Source of the DNA: an uncultured Eubacterium sp.
GTDB taxonomy: Bacteria; Bacillota; Clostridia; Lachnospirales; Lachnospiraceae
Reading direction: 5' to 3'
Length of the DNA: 38,317 nt
Assembly (NCBI GenBank): GCA_910584345.1
Contig: CAJTZX010000042.1
Coordinates: 1-38,317 of the forward strand
Made by a program: the position numbers and the translations under genes. Shown here piece by piece: positions 1-9,179 of this stretch. Below the pieces are notes generated by a model. That model had not been told where the DNA came from. It was given only the letters and a program-made list of their open reading frames with translations, and ran no database searches. The number at the start of each line of letters is the position of its first letter. The first letter of the stretch is position 1.

Positions 1-18
1 ATTAAAAATCTCGGATAA

Positions 19-50
19 TGCGTCCTATCCAAGAACTGGGATAGGGCGCA
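19..50. terminator. Hairpin, possible terminator of an upstream gene
   Basis: An 11-bp stem (19-29 with 40-50, one T-G wobble) encloses a 10-base loop. The following bases are AT-rich but lack a clean T run, so terminator function is only plausible. It lies 160 bases before the radical SAM gene and may end a gene left of the window. Confidence 0.4.
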
Positions 51-209
51 CTTATTATATCAGAGCCCGCGCTTTCCGAAAGGATTCTGCCGGAAATAAC
101 ATATATGGAGCTTACAGCGACACAAAAAAAATAAAGCCCAAAAAATAAACCCCAAAAATAAACACACGCAGCGGATACTCCTTCTATATCCGCTGCTGGA
201 GATGATAAA

Positions 210-1311
210 ATGTCAGAGATGAACTTTTTAATAAAACCAGTTTCCGGACTATGCAATCTGAGATGCGATTATTGCTTTTATGCAGATGAGATGAACAGCA
301 GAAAGCAGGCATCTTACGGAATGATGCCTGATAAGGTTATGGAACAGGTTATAAAAAAGCGCTTGCAAAGGCGACAAAAAAATGCACGTTTCTGTTCCAG
401 GGCGGCGAACCTACTTTGGTCGGACTGCCCTTTTATGAAAAATGGATGTCTTATGAAAAAAATATAACAAGAACCATGTACAAATATCACATGCGCTGCA
501 AACAAACGGATACCTCATCCAGGAAGACTGGTGCCGTTTCTTTGCCAAACATCAGTTTTTAATCGGTCTGTCTATCGATGGGGTCAAAGCTACGCATAAT
601 GCCTTCCGTAAAGGCCCGCAAGGTGAGGATACTTATTTCATAGCGCTGGACGCCGCTGCGCGGCTACGCAGTTTTGGTGTAGACTTTAACGTACTCACCG
701 TTGTAACGAAAAAAACAGCAGCAAAAATTCACCGTATTTATGAATCTTACAAACATCAGGGCTTTGTGTGGCAGCAGTATATTGCATGTCTCGATCCGCT
801 GCACGCACAGCCCGGCAGCATGGACTATTCTCTGACGCCGGAAATATATGGAACGTTTCTGACCGACCTGTTCCGGCTATGGAGCATCGATCTGCAAAAT
901 GGCAGTCAGCCATACATCCGCCAGTTCGAAAACTATATCGGCATCCTGCTTGGATATGAACCGGAATGCTGTGAGCAGCGCGGCATATGCAGCTTCCAGA
1001 ATGTAGTAGAAGCTGATGGAAGTGTGTATCCATGTGATTTTTATGTTCTGGATGAATATAAGCTTGGAAATCTCTTAACGGATGATTTTGCAATGATAGA
1101 AGAACGGCAGCGGCAAAGCAGTTTTTTCGAACAACTGAAACATTCTTCTGACACATGCGCAGCCTGTAAGTATTTTTTCCTGTGCCGCAGCGGATGCCGC
1201 AGGCACAGAGAACAGCCGGAAACAGCTTATGGTCAAAATTATTTCTGCAGATCTTATCAAATGTTCTTTGACGCCTGCCTTCCGGAAAGGAAAAAATTGC
1301 CTTATGGTTAA
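210..1311 (+). pseudogene. Anaerobic sulfatase-maturing radical SAM enzyme, frameshifted twice
   Basis: Anaerobic sulfatase-maturing enzymes (anSME) oxidise the active-site Cys or Ser of sulfatases to formylglycine in the cytoplasm. The N-terminus carries the radical SAM cluster motif CNLRCDYCFYAD. After the first shift the frame reads FQGGEPTL, another family hallmark. The C-terminus has the Cys-rich SPASM-like part, with CSFQNVVEADGSVYPCDFY and a CAACKYFFLCRSGC stretch. The reading frame changes at an A6 run (353-358) and again at an A7 run (456-462). Each change is explained by one missing A, and the third frame then runs uninterrupted to the stop. The start at 210 is preceded by GGAG at 198-201. 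As written the product would stop after 85 residues. A sulfatase remnant and a TauE exporter follow, which fits a sulfatase locus. Confidence 0.85.
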
Positions 1312-1413
1312 AAAGCAAAAATATCCATACAAAAAGCATAATATGAAATAGTATTGAAATCTCCTTTTTTTATACTGGTAGAGTACTGGTATTCAGAAAG
1401 GAGATTTTATATC

Positions 1414-2202
1414 ATGAAAATATTTATCATTTTGTTTGTATGTTTCTTCTCATCCGTGGCTGGTTCTATCTGCGGAATCGGCGGAGGTGTTATGATTAAG
1501 CCGACGCTAGATGCTGCACATATGATGGATGTAGCATCTGTATCCTTCCTTTCTGGATGCACAGTACTTTCCATGTCTGCGGTATCCCTATATAAAAATC
1601 TGAAAAATAAGGATAACAGTGATTTCCATAAGATGTTTGCTTCCATCCTGACTGTTGGAAGCATCCTTGGAGGTATCATTGGAAAATCAGCCTTCCAGCT
1701 CCTTCTGGACATTTCAGAAATAAGAAGCAAAGCAGGCGCTATACAGGCAGCTGTTTTATTACTCCTTACAGCTGGAACGATGGCTTATGAGCTAAAAAAA
1801 GAAACGATTACAACGAAAAATATAGAAAATAAGCTTGTCGTATTTTTCATTGGATGCATTTTAGGCATTTTATCTGCTTTTTTAGGAATCGGCGGAGGGC
1901 CGATCAATCTGATTGCACTGTTTTACTTATTTTCCATGAGAACAAAAGAAGCTGCTTTGTATTCTATTTATAGCATCCTTTTTTCACAAATAGCAAGCTT
2001 ATTGTACAGCATATGCACAGGAAATGTCCCGCCTTTTTCTGTCGGCATATTAGCCCTTATGATCGGCTGCGGGATAACCGGCGGCTTGACAGGTTCCGCA
2101 ATCAGCCGAAAAATGAACCACAAGATGGTCGATCAATTATTTACCGGTCTTATGGTCCTTATGATCTTTATCAATCTATACAATATTTTCCGCTGGCTTT
2201 AA
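1414..2202 (+). CDS. TauE/SafE family sulfite/anion exporter
   Basis: Predicted 262-residue inner-membrane transporter of the TauE/SafE family, whose characterised members move sulfite, sulfoacetate or related small anions. The two family repeats are visible as glycine-rich motifs: CGIGGGVMIKP near the N-terminus and FLGIGGGPINL in the second half. Both sit at the start of hydrophobic helices, with about eight membrane segments in total. I chose the ATG at 1414 because AAAGGAG lies ten bases upstream; an in-frame TTG at 1354 has no such site. Its place between a sulfatase-maturing enzyme and a sulfatase remnant suggests export of sulfate or sulfite released by sulfatases; that role is inference. 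Its stop overlaps the stop of the convergent AraC gene by two bases. Confidence 0.85.
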   Translation: MKIFIILFVCFFSSVAGSICGIGGGVMIKPTLDAAHMMDVASVSFLSGCTVLSMSAVSLYKNLKNKDNSDFHKMFASILTVGSILGGIIGKSAFQLLLDISEIRSKAGAIQAAVLLLLTAGTMAYELKKETITTKNIENKLVVFFIGCILGILSAFLGIGGGPINLIALFYLFSMRTKEAALYSIYSILFSQIASLLYSICTGNVPPFSVGILALMIGCGITGGLTGSAISRKMNHKMVDQLFTGLMVLMIFINLYNIFRWL

Positions 2203-3002
2203 TCCGCTTTTTCCTGAAACCAGGATGGGGTATTGCCGTGTGCAACGCTATGGTAAAATTCATTTGGAGCAATACCGGTAGCCTTCTTAAATACACGGCT
2301 AAAATACAGCGGATCATCAAATCCCGCAAGCTGAGCAGCCGTAGCGACAGACATGGAATTTGTCATCAAAAAATCTTTTGCTTTTTCTATCCGCAAATGA
2401 TTTAAATACCGTATCGGAGACACACCCATCCGTTCTTTGAACATATGAGAAAAATAACTGTTGCTTAATTTGCAGCAATCATCCATTGACGATATACTCC
2501 AATCCTGCATATATTTAGAATTCAGCTCGCAAATCAGCCGGTCAATCGTGAAATTATTTTCGCATGGTCGCAAAGTCTGCTCCACAGACCTGCGAATCGT
2601 ACTCAGCAGTATTGAAAAATTAGCCAAAACAACCGTCTCATAATGCAGCTTTTTAAGCTGCAGTTCCGTAATCATATATTGAAAGAGCAGTTTCACCGAA
2701 AGGTTCTCCCCAATATAACAATTTTCAATCGAATATTTGTGCAAGGCGGCCTCACACTGGCTGCCTGTAAAATGGATCCAATAAATTTCCGGCTTGTCCT
2801 TTGCATAATAAGAATACTGCTGCGGCTCCATCGGACGATATAAGACTACATTACCGGCAGGCAGCACCGTCCATCTCTGATCCAGAAAAAAATATCCCGC
2901 TCCTTTATAAATATAGATCAGCTGATAATCCAGCCGTCCGTTTTCACGGTTCAAAGAATAATCCTGTTCCAAAAAAGTCTGTTTTCCACAACAATTGACC
3001 AA
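2199..3002 (-). CDS. AraC family transcriptional regulator, possibly missing its first residues
   Basis: Cytoplasmic DNA-binding regulator. The first ~150 residues match the cupin-like AraC ligand-binding fold (DYQLIYIYKGAGYFF, then YWIHFTG). The last ~100 are two helix-turn-helix motifs ending with ATAAQLAGFDDPLYFSRVFK, the AraC/XylS signature. No ATG opens the frame: an in-frame TAA lies two codons before the only candidate, a TTG at 3002 without a ribosome binding site. Relatives usually carry a few more residues before the conserved VNCCG segment. The adjoining sulfatase fragment, on the other strand, is also truncated at about 3002, so a deletion junction probably removed both 5' parts. 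It would be expected to control the neighbouring sulfatase and sugar-uptake genes. Confidence 0.75.
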   Translation of the reverse strand: MVNCCGKQTFLEQDYSLNRENGRLDYQLIYIYKGAGYFFLDQRWTVLPAGNVVLYRPMEPQQYSYYAKDKPEIYWIHFTGSQCEAALHKYSIENCYIGENLSVKLLFQYMITELQLKKLHYETVVLANFSILLSTIRRSVEQTLRPCENNFTIDRLICELNSKYMQDWSISSMDDCCKLSNSYFSHMFKERMGVSPIRYLNHLRIEKAKDFLMTNSMSVATAAQLAGFDDPLYFSRVFKKATGIAPNEFYHSVAHGNTPSWFQEKAD

Positions 3003-3730
3003 AATTTACATACGCACACCGCTGCACCAACCGGGCAATCCGTTTTCTTGAACAACACGGTGAAGAGGATTTTTTCCTTACCGTCTCTTATGACGAACCG
3101 CACGCACCCTCTCTGTGCCCATCTCCCTATAACAAGATGTATGCGGATTTTAAATTTGATCCTTCACCCAGATTTCAAGATGATCTAAAAAACAAACCAT
3201 TGATGCAGCAGCTTTGGGCAGGCAGTAACTTATACGCTCCCGAAAGCAGTATCAACAAGCCTTCAGATTCACTTGCCCTGCTTTTAGGATGCAACTCCTT
3301 TGTAGATCATGAAATCGGACGTATTTTAGATCTCATTCAAAAAAAATGTCCAAATGCACTTGTCATATTTACTTCTGACCATGGTGATATGCTCGGAGCA
3401 CACAGGCTTTTTTCCAAAAATGCGGCCGTGTACCGGGAAGTGGCAAATATTCCTCTGATTATGCCATTATGCAAACCAGTCGCTACCACGGTCATTATAA
3501 TGGAAACTATATGGGCATGGAATGCATTTATGCTGCCGCTGGTATTAACGCTGAATTCTCCTGCTTCCAGAACTCTGGCCGTAGGACTCTATGCATTCAA
3601 AGGAGAAAATACCGTTGACTGGACCGGCATCGCTGCAGGAGGAACTATCGCCATTATCCCTGTCATCATTTTGTTTATATTTATGCAAAGACATTTTGTG
3701 GAAGGCATTGCTGGCGCTGTGAAAAGCTGA
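3002..3730 (+). pseudogene. In-frame chimera: sulfatase fragment fused to ABC permease C-terminus
   Basis: The open frame has two unrelated halves. From about 3002 to 3462 it reads as the middle and C-terminal part of a type I sulfatase, with the metal-site motifs SYDEPH and FTSDHGDMLGAH. The N-terminal CxPxR region that carries formylglycine is absent. From about 3463 (after NIPLI) it switches to the last ~89 residues of a MalG-like carbohydrate ABC permease: MPLCKPV, an amphipathic WAWNAFMLPL stretch and the ending GIAGAVKS. The fusion is in frame, but the first ATG is at 3137 and neither half is functional by family standards. The intact solute-binding protein 44 bases downstream is the natural partner of the lost permease. 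The simplest explanation is deletions that joined neighbouring genes of a sulfated-glycan operon. Confidence 0.8.
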
Positions 3731-3773
3731 TGGAAATACAACAAAACCATTTATCATTTTGGAGGAAAAATTT

Positions 3774-5312
3774 ATGAAAAAAAGAAAGATCACAACACTT
3801 CTGTTAACAGCCGCATTGGCTGTATCCACTCTCGCAGGCTGTGGAGCAATGCCGGATACAAACGCATCAGACAGCCTTGAAGATAAAAAAGACACTCCTG
3901 ACAAAGACACTCCTGACGAAAAAAAGAAAGATACTGCATCGTCTGATTCCACAGATTCCAAAGAAGGTAAAATCACACTGCGCGTAGTAGACTGGAGTGA
4001 TGGTTCTGCCGGCCAAAGAGAAGAATTTCATAAAAAATTTATGGAAAAACATCCAGATATCAATATCGAATATACAATGTTAACCGTTGACCAGTTCAAA
4101 AATACGATTGTTACTATAATAAAATCCGGTGAAGGTCCGGACCTGTTTCCGATTCCTGTCGGCCTTACTTTAAATACTGCCGTTGCAGAAGGCTGGTACC
4201 AGCCAATGAACGATTATGTTACGGAGGATTTTGCCAAACAATTTGATCCGCTTTCCTTTGAAGAAGGTGTAACGCATATCGGAGAAGATTGGTATACGAT
4301 TACCGAAGTAATGCCGACGATACAATGTCTGTTCTTTTATAACAAAGACGTTCTAACCGATGCTGGTGTCAACGACATTCCTGCCACATATTCCGAATTC
4401 AGAGAAGCCTGCAAAAAAGTAACTGAAAACGGAAAGGGTAACACATACGTCCTGGTAGATGGCGGAAAACAGACAAACCGCATGGATGTTCTGGCTCGTT
4501 CGCTCGCTGCAGCTGCAGGCGGCAAAATCGCTGCAACGACAAAGGTACTGACCGATAACAGCGCCGCACCTTATGATACAAAAGAAATGAAGCAGGCTTT
4601 GGAACTAATCAAAGGTCTGGTCGATGACGGAAGCATCCACCCGGACACGATTAATATCAGTGCACCGGAAGCAAGAGAACTGTTTGCCCATGGACAAGCC
4701 GCTTTCCTCTGCCAGGGCATGTGGTGTATTTCACAATGGGATATGGATTATCCAGACATGAACTATGGCGTTATTCCTGTACCAGTGCCTGACGGCATAT
4801 CCGACACCTATGTACAGGCAGGTGAATTGTCACCATGGATGGGCATTTATAAGCAATCCAAGCACCCAAAAGAAGCCGCAGAATATTTAATGGCTCTATA
4901 CAGCGAAGAATATGGCTACCAGCCAGGATGTGTATCAGACGGCACTTTCGTATCCGTTATCCCTTCTATCAATGAAGAATATATGTCCAATAAAATCATG
5001 AAGGACTACTATACTATTGCAGCCGAAACCTCCAAAACCGTTCCGACACTTGTCAAAAGAAATGTAAAAGCTAATGACTTTTATGCTGAAATTAAAGATG
5101 TGCAGCCGAGTCTGGGCGCTATCGTACAAGGTATTATTTCAAAAAGCATTACCGAGTATGATTCCTCATTAAAAACGCTTGCAGAAGAATCTACCGCGGA
5201 ATGGAAACGGGCATGTGAAGCTGTCGGCATGGATTTTAGCGATCTTGAATTTCCAAACTGGGATGCAAAAAAAGATTATGAAGATAAAGACTATGAAGCT
5301 TTAAAAAAATAA
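3774..5312 (+). CDS. ABC transporter solute-binding lipoprotein (carbohydrate type)
   Basis: Extracellular solute-binding protein of the family-1 (MalE-like) class, 512 residues, anchored by lipid to the outer face of the membrane. The N-terminus is a lipoprotein signal: positively charged MKKRK, a hydrophobic core and the lipobox LAGC. A low-complexity linker of repeated DTPD/EKKKD units follows, then the folded domain beginning near ITLRVVDWSDGSAG. Family features include a GEGPDLFPI segment and a C-terminal WKRACEAVG region. GGAGG at 3761-3765 supports ATG 3774 over a TTG at 3759. It follows an ABC permease remnant, and no ATPase or second permease is present, so it is probably an orphan here. 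The ligand is unknown; the sulfatase context suggests a sugar. Confidence 0.88.
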   Translation: MKKRKITTLLLTAALAVSTLAGCGAMPDTNASDSLEDKKDTPDKDTPDEKKKDTASSDSTDSKEGKITLRVVDWSDGSAGQREEFHKKFMEKHPDINIEYTMLTVDQFKNTIVTIIKSGEGPDLFPIPVGLTLNTAVAEGWYQPMNDYVTEDFAKQFDPLSFEEGVTHIGEDWYTITEVMPTIQCLFFYNKDVLTDAGVNDIPATYSEFREACKKVTENGKGNTYVLVDGGKQTNRMDVLARSLAAAAGGKIAATTKVLTDNSAAPYDTKEMKQALELIKGLVDDGSIHPDTINISAPEARELFAHGQAAFLCQGMWCISQWDMDYPDMNYGVIPVPVPDGISDTYVQAGELSPWMGIYKQSKHPKEAAEYLMALYSEEYGYQPGCVSDGTFVSVIPSINEEYMSNKIMKDYYTIAAETSKTVPTLVKRNVKANDFYAEIKDVQPSLGAIVQGIISKSITEYDSSLKTLAEESTAEWKRACEAVGMDFSDLEFPNWDAKKDYEDKDYEALKK

Positions 5313-5342
5313 AGAAAAAGCGGGCCAGCCCGCTTTTTCTTT
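5311..5342. terminator. Bidirectional rho-independent terminator
   Basis: Perfect 14-bp stem (5311-5324 with 5329-5342) and a four-base loop. The A-rich left arm and T-rich right arm give U runs in both directions. It sits exactly between the convergent stops of the solute-binding protein and the M18 aminopeptidase and overlaps both. Confidence 0.9.
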
Positions 5343-6654
5343 ATTCCAAAACAATGCTTCCGTTTTTTTCATAAAAATGTGTAGAAAAAAACTGCTTCAT
5401 CGCTTTTATCATATAATAAGTGTCTTTTATTCCTGCCGTCTCATAGGCAGAATGCATTGCAAGCTGCGGCAGACCAATATCTACGGCGTTAACGGAAACC
5501 TTTCCAGAAGAAATATTGCCCAACGTGCTTCCGCCTGCTTCATCGGAACGGTTTGCAAAAAACTGTACCGGGACGTCTGCTTTTTTACAAATATCCCGAA
5601 ACAGAGCAATACTTACCGCATCACTTGTATACTTCTGCCCTGCATGTGATTTTATGACAATTCCCTCATTCATATACACACAATTTTCTACATCCGTTTT
5701 TTCTGGATGATTTGGATGCACCGCATGGGCATTGTCCGCACTTATCATAAAGCTTCCTGCCACTGCCCGGTAGTAATCCTCCTCTGGCATTCCAAGCCCC
5801 AAATGAATCCTTCTTAGAATATCATATAAAAAGGTAGAGCCTGCCCCCTGCTTTGTGCCGGAACCTACCTCTTCATTGTCAAAACAAGCATATACATGAA
5901 TGTCGTTCTCTTGCCGCCCTTCTATAAATCCTTTCAAAGACGCATAAGCACACTGCAAATCGTCCAAATGCTGTGAAGATATAAATTCTTCCTGCGCACC
6001 CCACACGGACGGTTCTTCCCTGTTATACAAATAAAGATCACTACCATAAACAGATTCTTCTGAAACTCCTGCTGCATTGGCAATGAGTTTTTTAAAATCA
6101 CCTTTTTTGCTTTCCTCTCCCCCAAATAATGGAAGCGTGTCCACTTGTTTGTTATAAGCATAGCCATCGTTAACTGTCCGGTTCATATGAATTGCCACAC
6201 TTGGGATCATAACCAGATCACGGTCAATATTGATAAGCTTCGTAATCAAACGATCTTTTTCTTTGACAATGACTCTGCCTGCCACAGAAAGCGGACGGTC
6301 AAACCATGTAGCACAAAGCATTCCCCCATATCCTTCTGTATTTAACTGCATATACTTTTTCTTAACCTCAAGCTCTGCATGCTCCTTGATTTTAAAAGTC
6401 GGAAAATCACTGTGGGATGCCGCAATATGAAAGCTGTAATCTGTAAGCTTCGTACCGATACGGAATGCAATCATACTGGAATCATTTCTCGTTACATAAT
6501 AGGTTCCTCCCGGCTGTATCTCCCATTTCTCGTTCTCTCTCAATCTTTCATAACCGTTATTTGCAAGTTCCTTTCCGATCGTTTCCACTGCATGAAAAGC
6601 AGTCGGACATTCCTTTAAAAAAGTTGCCAGCTCCCCGGATATTTTCTTATACAT
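5341..6654 (-). CDS. M18 family aminopeptidase
   Basis: Cytosolic dinuclear-zinc aminopeptidase of family M18 (aspartyl aminopeptidase-like), 437 residues, the usual family length. Zinc ligands and catalytic residues are recognisable in order: the His of AASHSDFPTF, the Asp of SSQHLDDL, the paired Glu of DNEEVGSGT, the Asp of MISADNAHAVHP and the His of LAMHSAYE. It probably removes N-terminal residues from peptides during peptide recycling. AAGGAG nine bases before ATG 6654 supports the start. It shares no operon with the divergent or convergent neighbours. A short palindrome, AGGAAC-A-GTTCCT, lies at 6687-6699, about 30 bases upstream of the start, and could be an operator; this is unproven. 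Confidence 0.93.
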   Translation of the reverse strand: MYKKISGELATFLKECPTAFHAVETIGKELANNGYERLRENEKWEIQPGGTYYVTRNDSSMIAFRIGTKLTDYSFHIAASHSDFPTFKIKEHAELEVKKKYMQLNTEGYGGMLCATWFDRPLSVAGRVIVKEKDRLITKLINIDRDLVMIPSVAIHMNRTVNDGYAYNKQVDTLPLFGGEESKKGDFKKLIANAAGVSEESVYGSDLYLYNREEPSVWGAQEEFISSQHLDDLQCAYASLKGFIEGRQENDIHVYACFDNEEVGSGTKQGAGSTFLYDILRRIHLGLGMPEEDYYRAVAGSFMISADNAHAVHPNHPEKTDVENCVYMNEGIVIKSHAGQKYTSDAVSIALFRDICKKADVPVQFFANRSDEAGGSTLGNISSGKVSVNAVDIGLPQLAMHSAYETAGIKDTYYMIKAMKQFFSTHFYEKNGSIVLE

Positions 6655-6705
6655 ATTTTATATCTCCTTATCTATTCATTCTTTTAAGGAACAGTTCCTA
6701 AGAAA

Positions 6706-6729
6706 GGGCTGTCACAAATAAGACAGCCC
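6706..6729 (-). terminator. Rho-independent terminator of the amino acid permease
   Basis: Perfect 8-bp GC-rich stem (GGGCTGTC at 6706-6713 with GACAGCCC at 6722-6729) and an eight-base loop. On the minus strand it is followed by TTTCTT and lies just past the permease stop. Confidence 0.75.
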
Positions 6730-6743
6730 CATACTCTCATATA

Positions 6744-8180
6744 CTATTTTATTAATTTTCTTTGTCTCTCCCGTTTTGCAAGATACGGCATAATCATACC
6801 TAATGCTGTCAGCACAATCGGAGTAATAATATTTAACGCCATCGTAAATATATCTTTCGAATACATGCCCAAGATACAACATGCTGCCGTCAGCACAAAG
6901 CACCATGCTCCAAAAAATTTGGCGACTGCCTGGTTTTTCACAAAACGGTACTCTGCAGATATGGAATTATACGCTTTTCTAAGCGCAAGATATCCTACGA
7001 ATACCCATAAATAACGAAGCGGCATACATACGGAATTCAGCTTGTTCAGCTGTGCCAATACGGCTGCTGCTCCCGGTACAAATGACTGAACAAGAATAAT
7101 ACTTCCTGATAATGCAATAATCAGCTTGATGCCATTCACATAAGCCCCATGCTCATTTCTCTTAAGCAGCACACTCGGAACAAATTCTTTGGAGTCTTCG
7201 TTATCAAGCAGCATACGAAGCGGTGCGTCAATACTAACTACCAGCACTGCAAACTGGCCTATCATATTACAAAGCGCATACAACACTAACAAAATATCTC
7301 CCATCCCGTAATATTGCCCAAGCTTTTGAAATGCCCAGTAAGAGCCGTTTGATACATAGGAATTAAACACTTCATCGCTGCTGTTGATCACAGACGGGTC
7401 AAACATCATTCCCATCGCGATTGTCCCAAGAATCGCACATGCCACAACCATAACAGCCAGGCAGATCATACCTTTCGGGAATCCTTTTGCCGGATCTTTT
7501 ACCTTATTAACGTACGGAGAAATTTTCTCACATCCTCCTACAGCAAATACAAGAATCGACAAAGATGTAAAATATCCGATATTAAACTGAGGGATCAGGT
7601 TCTTCAAGCTGAAATCCATGGAAACATATCCGCCGCCCGGATTGATAGCCGGAGCCGCAAACATCAGCAAAATGTATAAGATTGACATTACAAACATACT
7701 GGTCCCCGCAATGGACGCAAGCTTTTTCAGCGGATTCAGCCCACGGCTTGCTACCCAGCAGAAAAACAAAAATACTGCCAGCGTCGCCAGCTGTACACCG
7801 ATCGTCGGAAACGTATCGTATGTTTCCGCGTTACGGAATACTGCCCAGCTAAGAGCCTTGAGTCCGCCGCTGCCCTTGCTTGCAATATAAGTAATGTGAC
7901 ATGCCCAGTAAGTCCATCCAGCATAATACGCAAGCTTTGGCCCCATCGTATTATGAATCCAGGAACTAACACCGCCGCCGGACGTCTTAAACGCAGAACC
8001 CAGTTCTCCGACCATCAGCGTGTAAGGTATAAAATAAAGCGCAAACATTAAAATCCAGCTGAAAATGACCTGAATTCCATTAAAATATACAAAGCCGTTT
8101 AATACATTTCCAAATCCCCATACACCTGAAAAAGCAATAAACGCCAGTGTATACCAGTTCATCTTTTTTGAATCCTTCAT
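6744..8180 (-). CDS. APC family amino acid permease
   Basis: Integral membrane amino acid transporter of the APC superfamily, 478 residues with about twelve hydrophobic segments. The first helix region (FIAFSGVWGFGNVLNGF) has the glycine-containing unwound helix typical of the family, and the second half contains FAVGGCEKISPYVNKVKDP, the conserved helix and loop. It most resembles the GadC/YjeM-type subgroup of exchangers; the substrate cannot be read from the sequence. GGAGG sits seven bases before the ATG. It is monocistronic, with a promoter at 8255-8283 and a terminator at 6706-6729. Confidence 0.88.
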   Translation of the reverse strand: MKDSKKMNWYTLAFIAFSGVWGFGNVLNGFVYFNGIQVIFSWILMFALYFIPYTLMVGELGSAFKTSGGGVSSWIHNTMGPKLAYYAGWTYWACHITYIASKGSGGLKALSWAVFRNAETYDTFPTIGVQLATLAVFLFFCWVASRGLNPLKKLASIAGTSMFVMSILYILLMFAAPAINPGGGYVSMDFSLKNLIPQFNIGYFTSLSILVFAVGGCEKISPYVNKVKDPAKGFPKGMICLAVMVVACAILGTIAMGMMFDPSVINSSDEVFNSYVSNGSYWAFQKLGQYYGMGDILLVLYALCNMIGQFAVLVVSIDAPLRMLLDNEDSKEFVPSVLLKRNEHGAYVNGIKLIIALSGSIILVQSFVPGAAAVLAQLNKLNSVCMPLRYLWVFVGYLALRKAYNSISAEYRFVKNQAVAKFFGAWCFVLTAACCILGMYSKDIFTMALNIITPIVLTALGMIMPYLAKRERQRKLIK

Positions 8181-8254
8181 AATATTTCCTCCAATGTAAT
8201 AATTCTTGCTGCCAAATTAAATCATAATTGTAGATTATCGACAACACATATATA

Positions 8255-8283
8255 AATATAACATATACATCTGCTATTTTCAA
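8255..8283 (-). promoter_or_regulatory. Sigma-A-type promoter of the APC permease
   Basis: On the minus strand TTGAAA (8278-8283) and TATATT (8255-8260) are separated by 17 bases, about 75 bases upstream of the permease start. Found by inspection only. Confidence 0.55.
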
Positions 8284-8325
8284 CAAGAATATATATATAT
8301 TTTAAAAATCCATTGGATAAAATTT

Positions 8326-9168
8326 CTAAAATTTTCCTCCGCCACCTCCATGTGTTGCACCGGAAGAAGATGTGTGTGTGCTGGAACCGCCTGAATGGCT
8401 AGCGTGGTTTGTATTATACGGACTGTCATTCTCTTTCGGTTTTTCTCTTCGGTCAATGTGCCGATACAGGAACAAATCACTCTCTTTTGTCAGCTTCATA
8501 CTGCCCTTTTTCACGTAACTGTCAGCCGCTGACTGACTGTACACCGACTTTAACTTGCTTCTCATAATACCTGTTACTATCAATGAAATGAAAAATCCGA
8601 TACCAAGCGTCAGGATAAGCATTCCAATAAACGCAAACGGTTCCCTTGGAAGATGGTCGATGTCATACGGCGTACCTGTGTGTGCCTGCGTTAGATAATC
8701 ATCGCACAATTCTGCAAACTTTGTAAATGCTGCCGCATATTCGCCTTCTTTTAGATCGTCTATAAACTGTTCCGACATATATTCCAGACCCGCATCCGTA
8801 ACTGCCGTAATCCCAAATCCTTTCGTTGATATATACCAGTCTCTTTCTTCCATACTTATAAGAAACAGTATTCCGTCTTTTCCATCTCCAAAGCCGTAAC
8901 CGTTATTGTCATAAAAATCGTCGGCATATTCCATAGCAGATTTTCCTTTTAACGATTTCCTCGTAACTACTACAATATCCGACTGCTGCCTTTCACTGAT
9001 TTCATCCAGTTTATGTAAAAGCTCTGTTTCCTCATCGTCTGAAAGCAGATCTGCCTGATCTGTCAGCCTTGGCGCAGGATCCTTTGCTGCAAATACCGGG
9101 CAGATCGAAACAACAGCCAATAACAGCGCCAACAGTGCAATATAAAATTTCTTTTTCATGCTTCGCAT
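8326..9168 (-). CDS. TPM domain protein (YdjH-like), secreted and membrane anchored
   Basis: 281-residue protein with an N-terminal signal sequence (MRSMKKKFYIALLALLLAVV, cleavage near FAA-KD). A TPM domain follows (RLTDQADLLSDDEE onward, with VVTRKSL and NNGYGFGDGKDGILFLI), then one membrane helix (AFIGMLILTLGIGFFISLIV). The tail is Ser/Gly/His-rich and ends GGGGGKF. TPM domains are typically extracytoplasmic and, in B. subtilis YdjH, help recruit a PspA-type protein to the membrane. AGGAGG before 9168 decides the start. It is the last gene of a three-gene operon with the zinc-ribbon protein (12-base gap) and the SPFH protein. No PspA homologue is visible here, so the partner may be elsewhere. 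Confidence 0.85.
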   Translation of the reverse strand: MRSMKKKFYIALLALLLAVVSICPVFAAKDPAPRLTDQADLLSDDEETELLHKLDEISERQQSDIVVVTRKSLKGKSAMEYADDFYDNNGYGFGDGKDGILFLISMEERDWYISTKGFGITAVTDAGLEYMSEQFIDDLKEGEYAAAFTKFAELCDDYLTQAHTGTPYDIDHLPREPFAFIGMLILTLGIGFFISLIVTGIMRSKLKSVYSQSAADSYVKKGSMKLTKESDLFLYRHIDRREKPKENDSPYNTNHASHSGGSSTHTSSSGATHGGGGGKF

Positions 9169-9179
9169 TCTCTTCCCTC

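Noticed and set aside
695..1339. A 214-codon minus-strand frame opposite the radical SAM gene
   Set aside because: It overlaps the well-supported plus-strand coding frame, has no ribosome binding site or family features, and is Cys/His-rich in the manner of an antisense translation.
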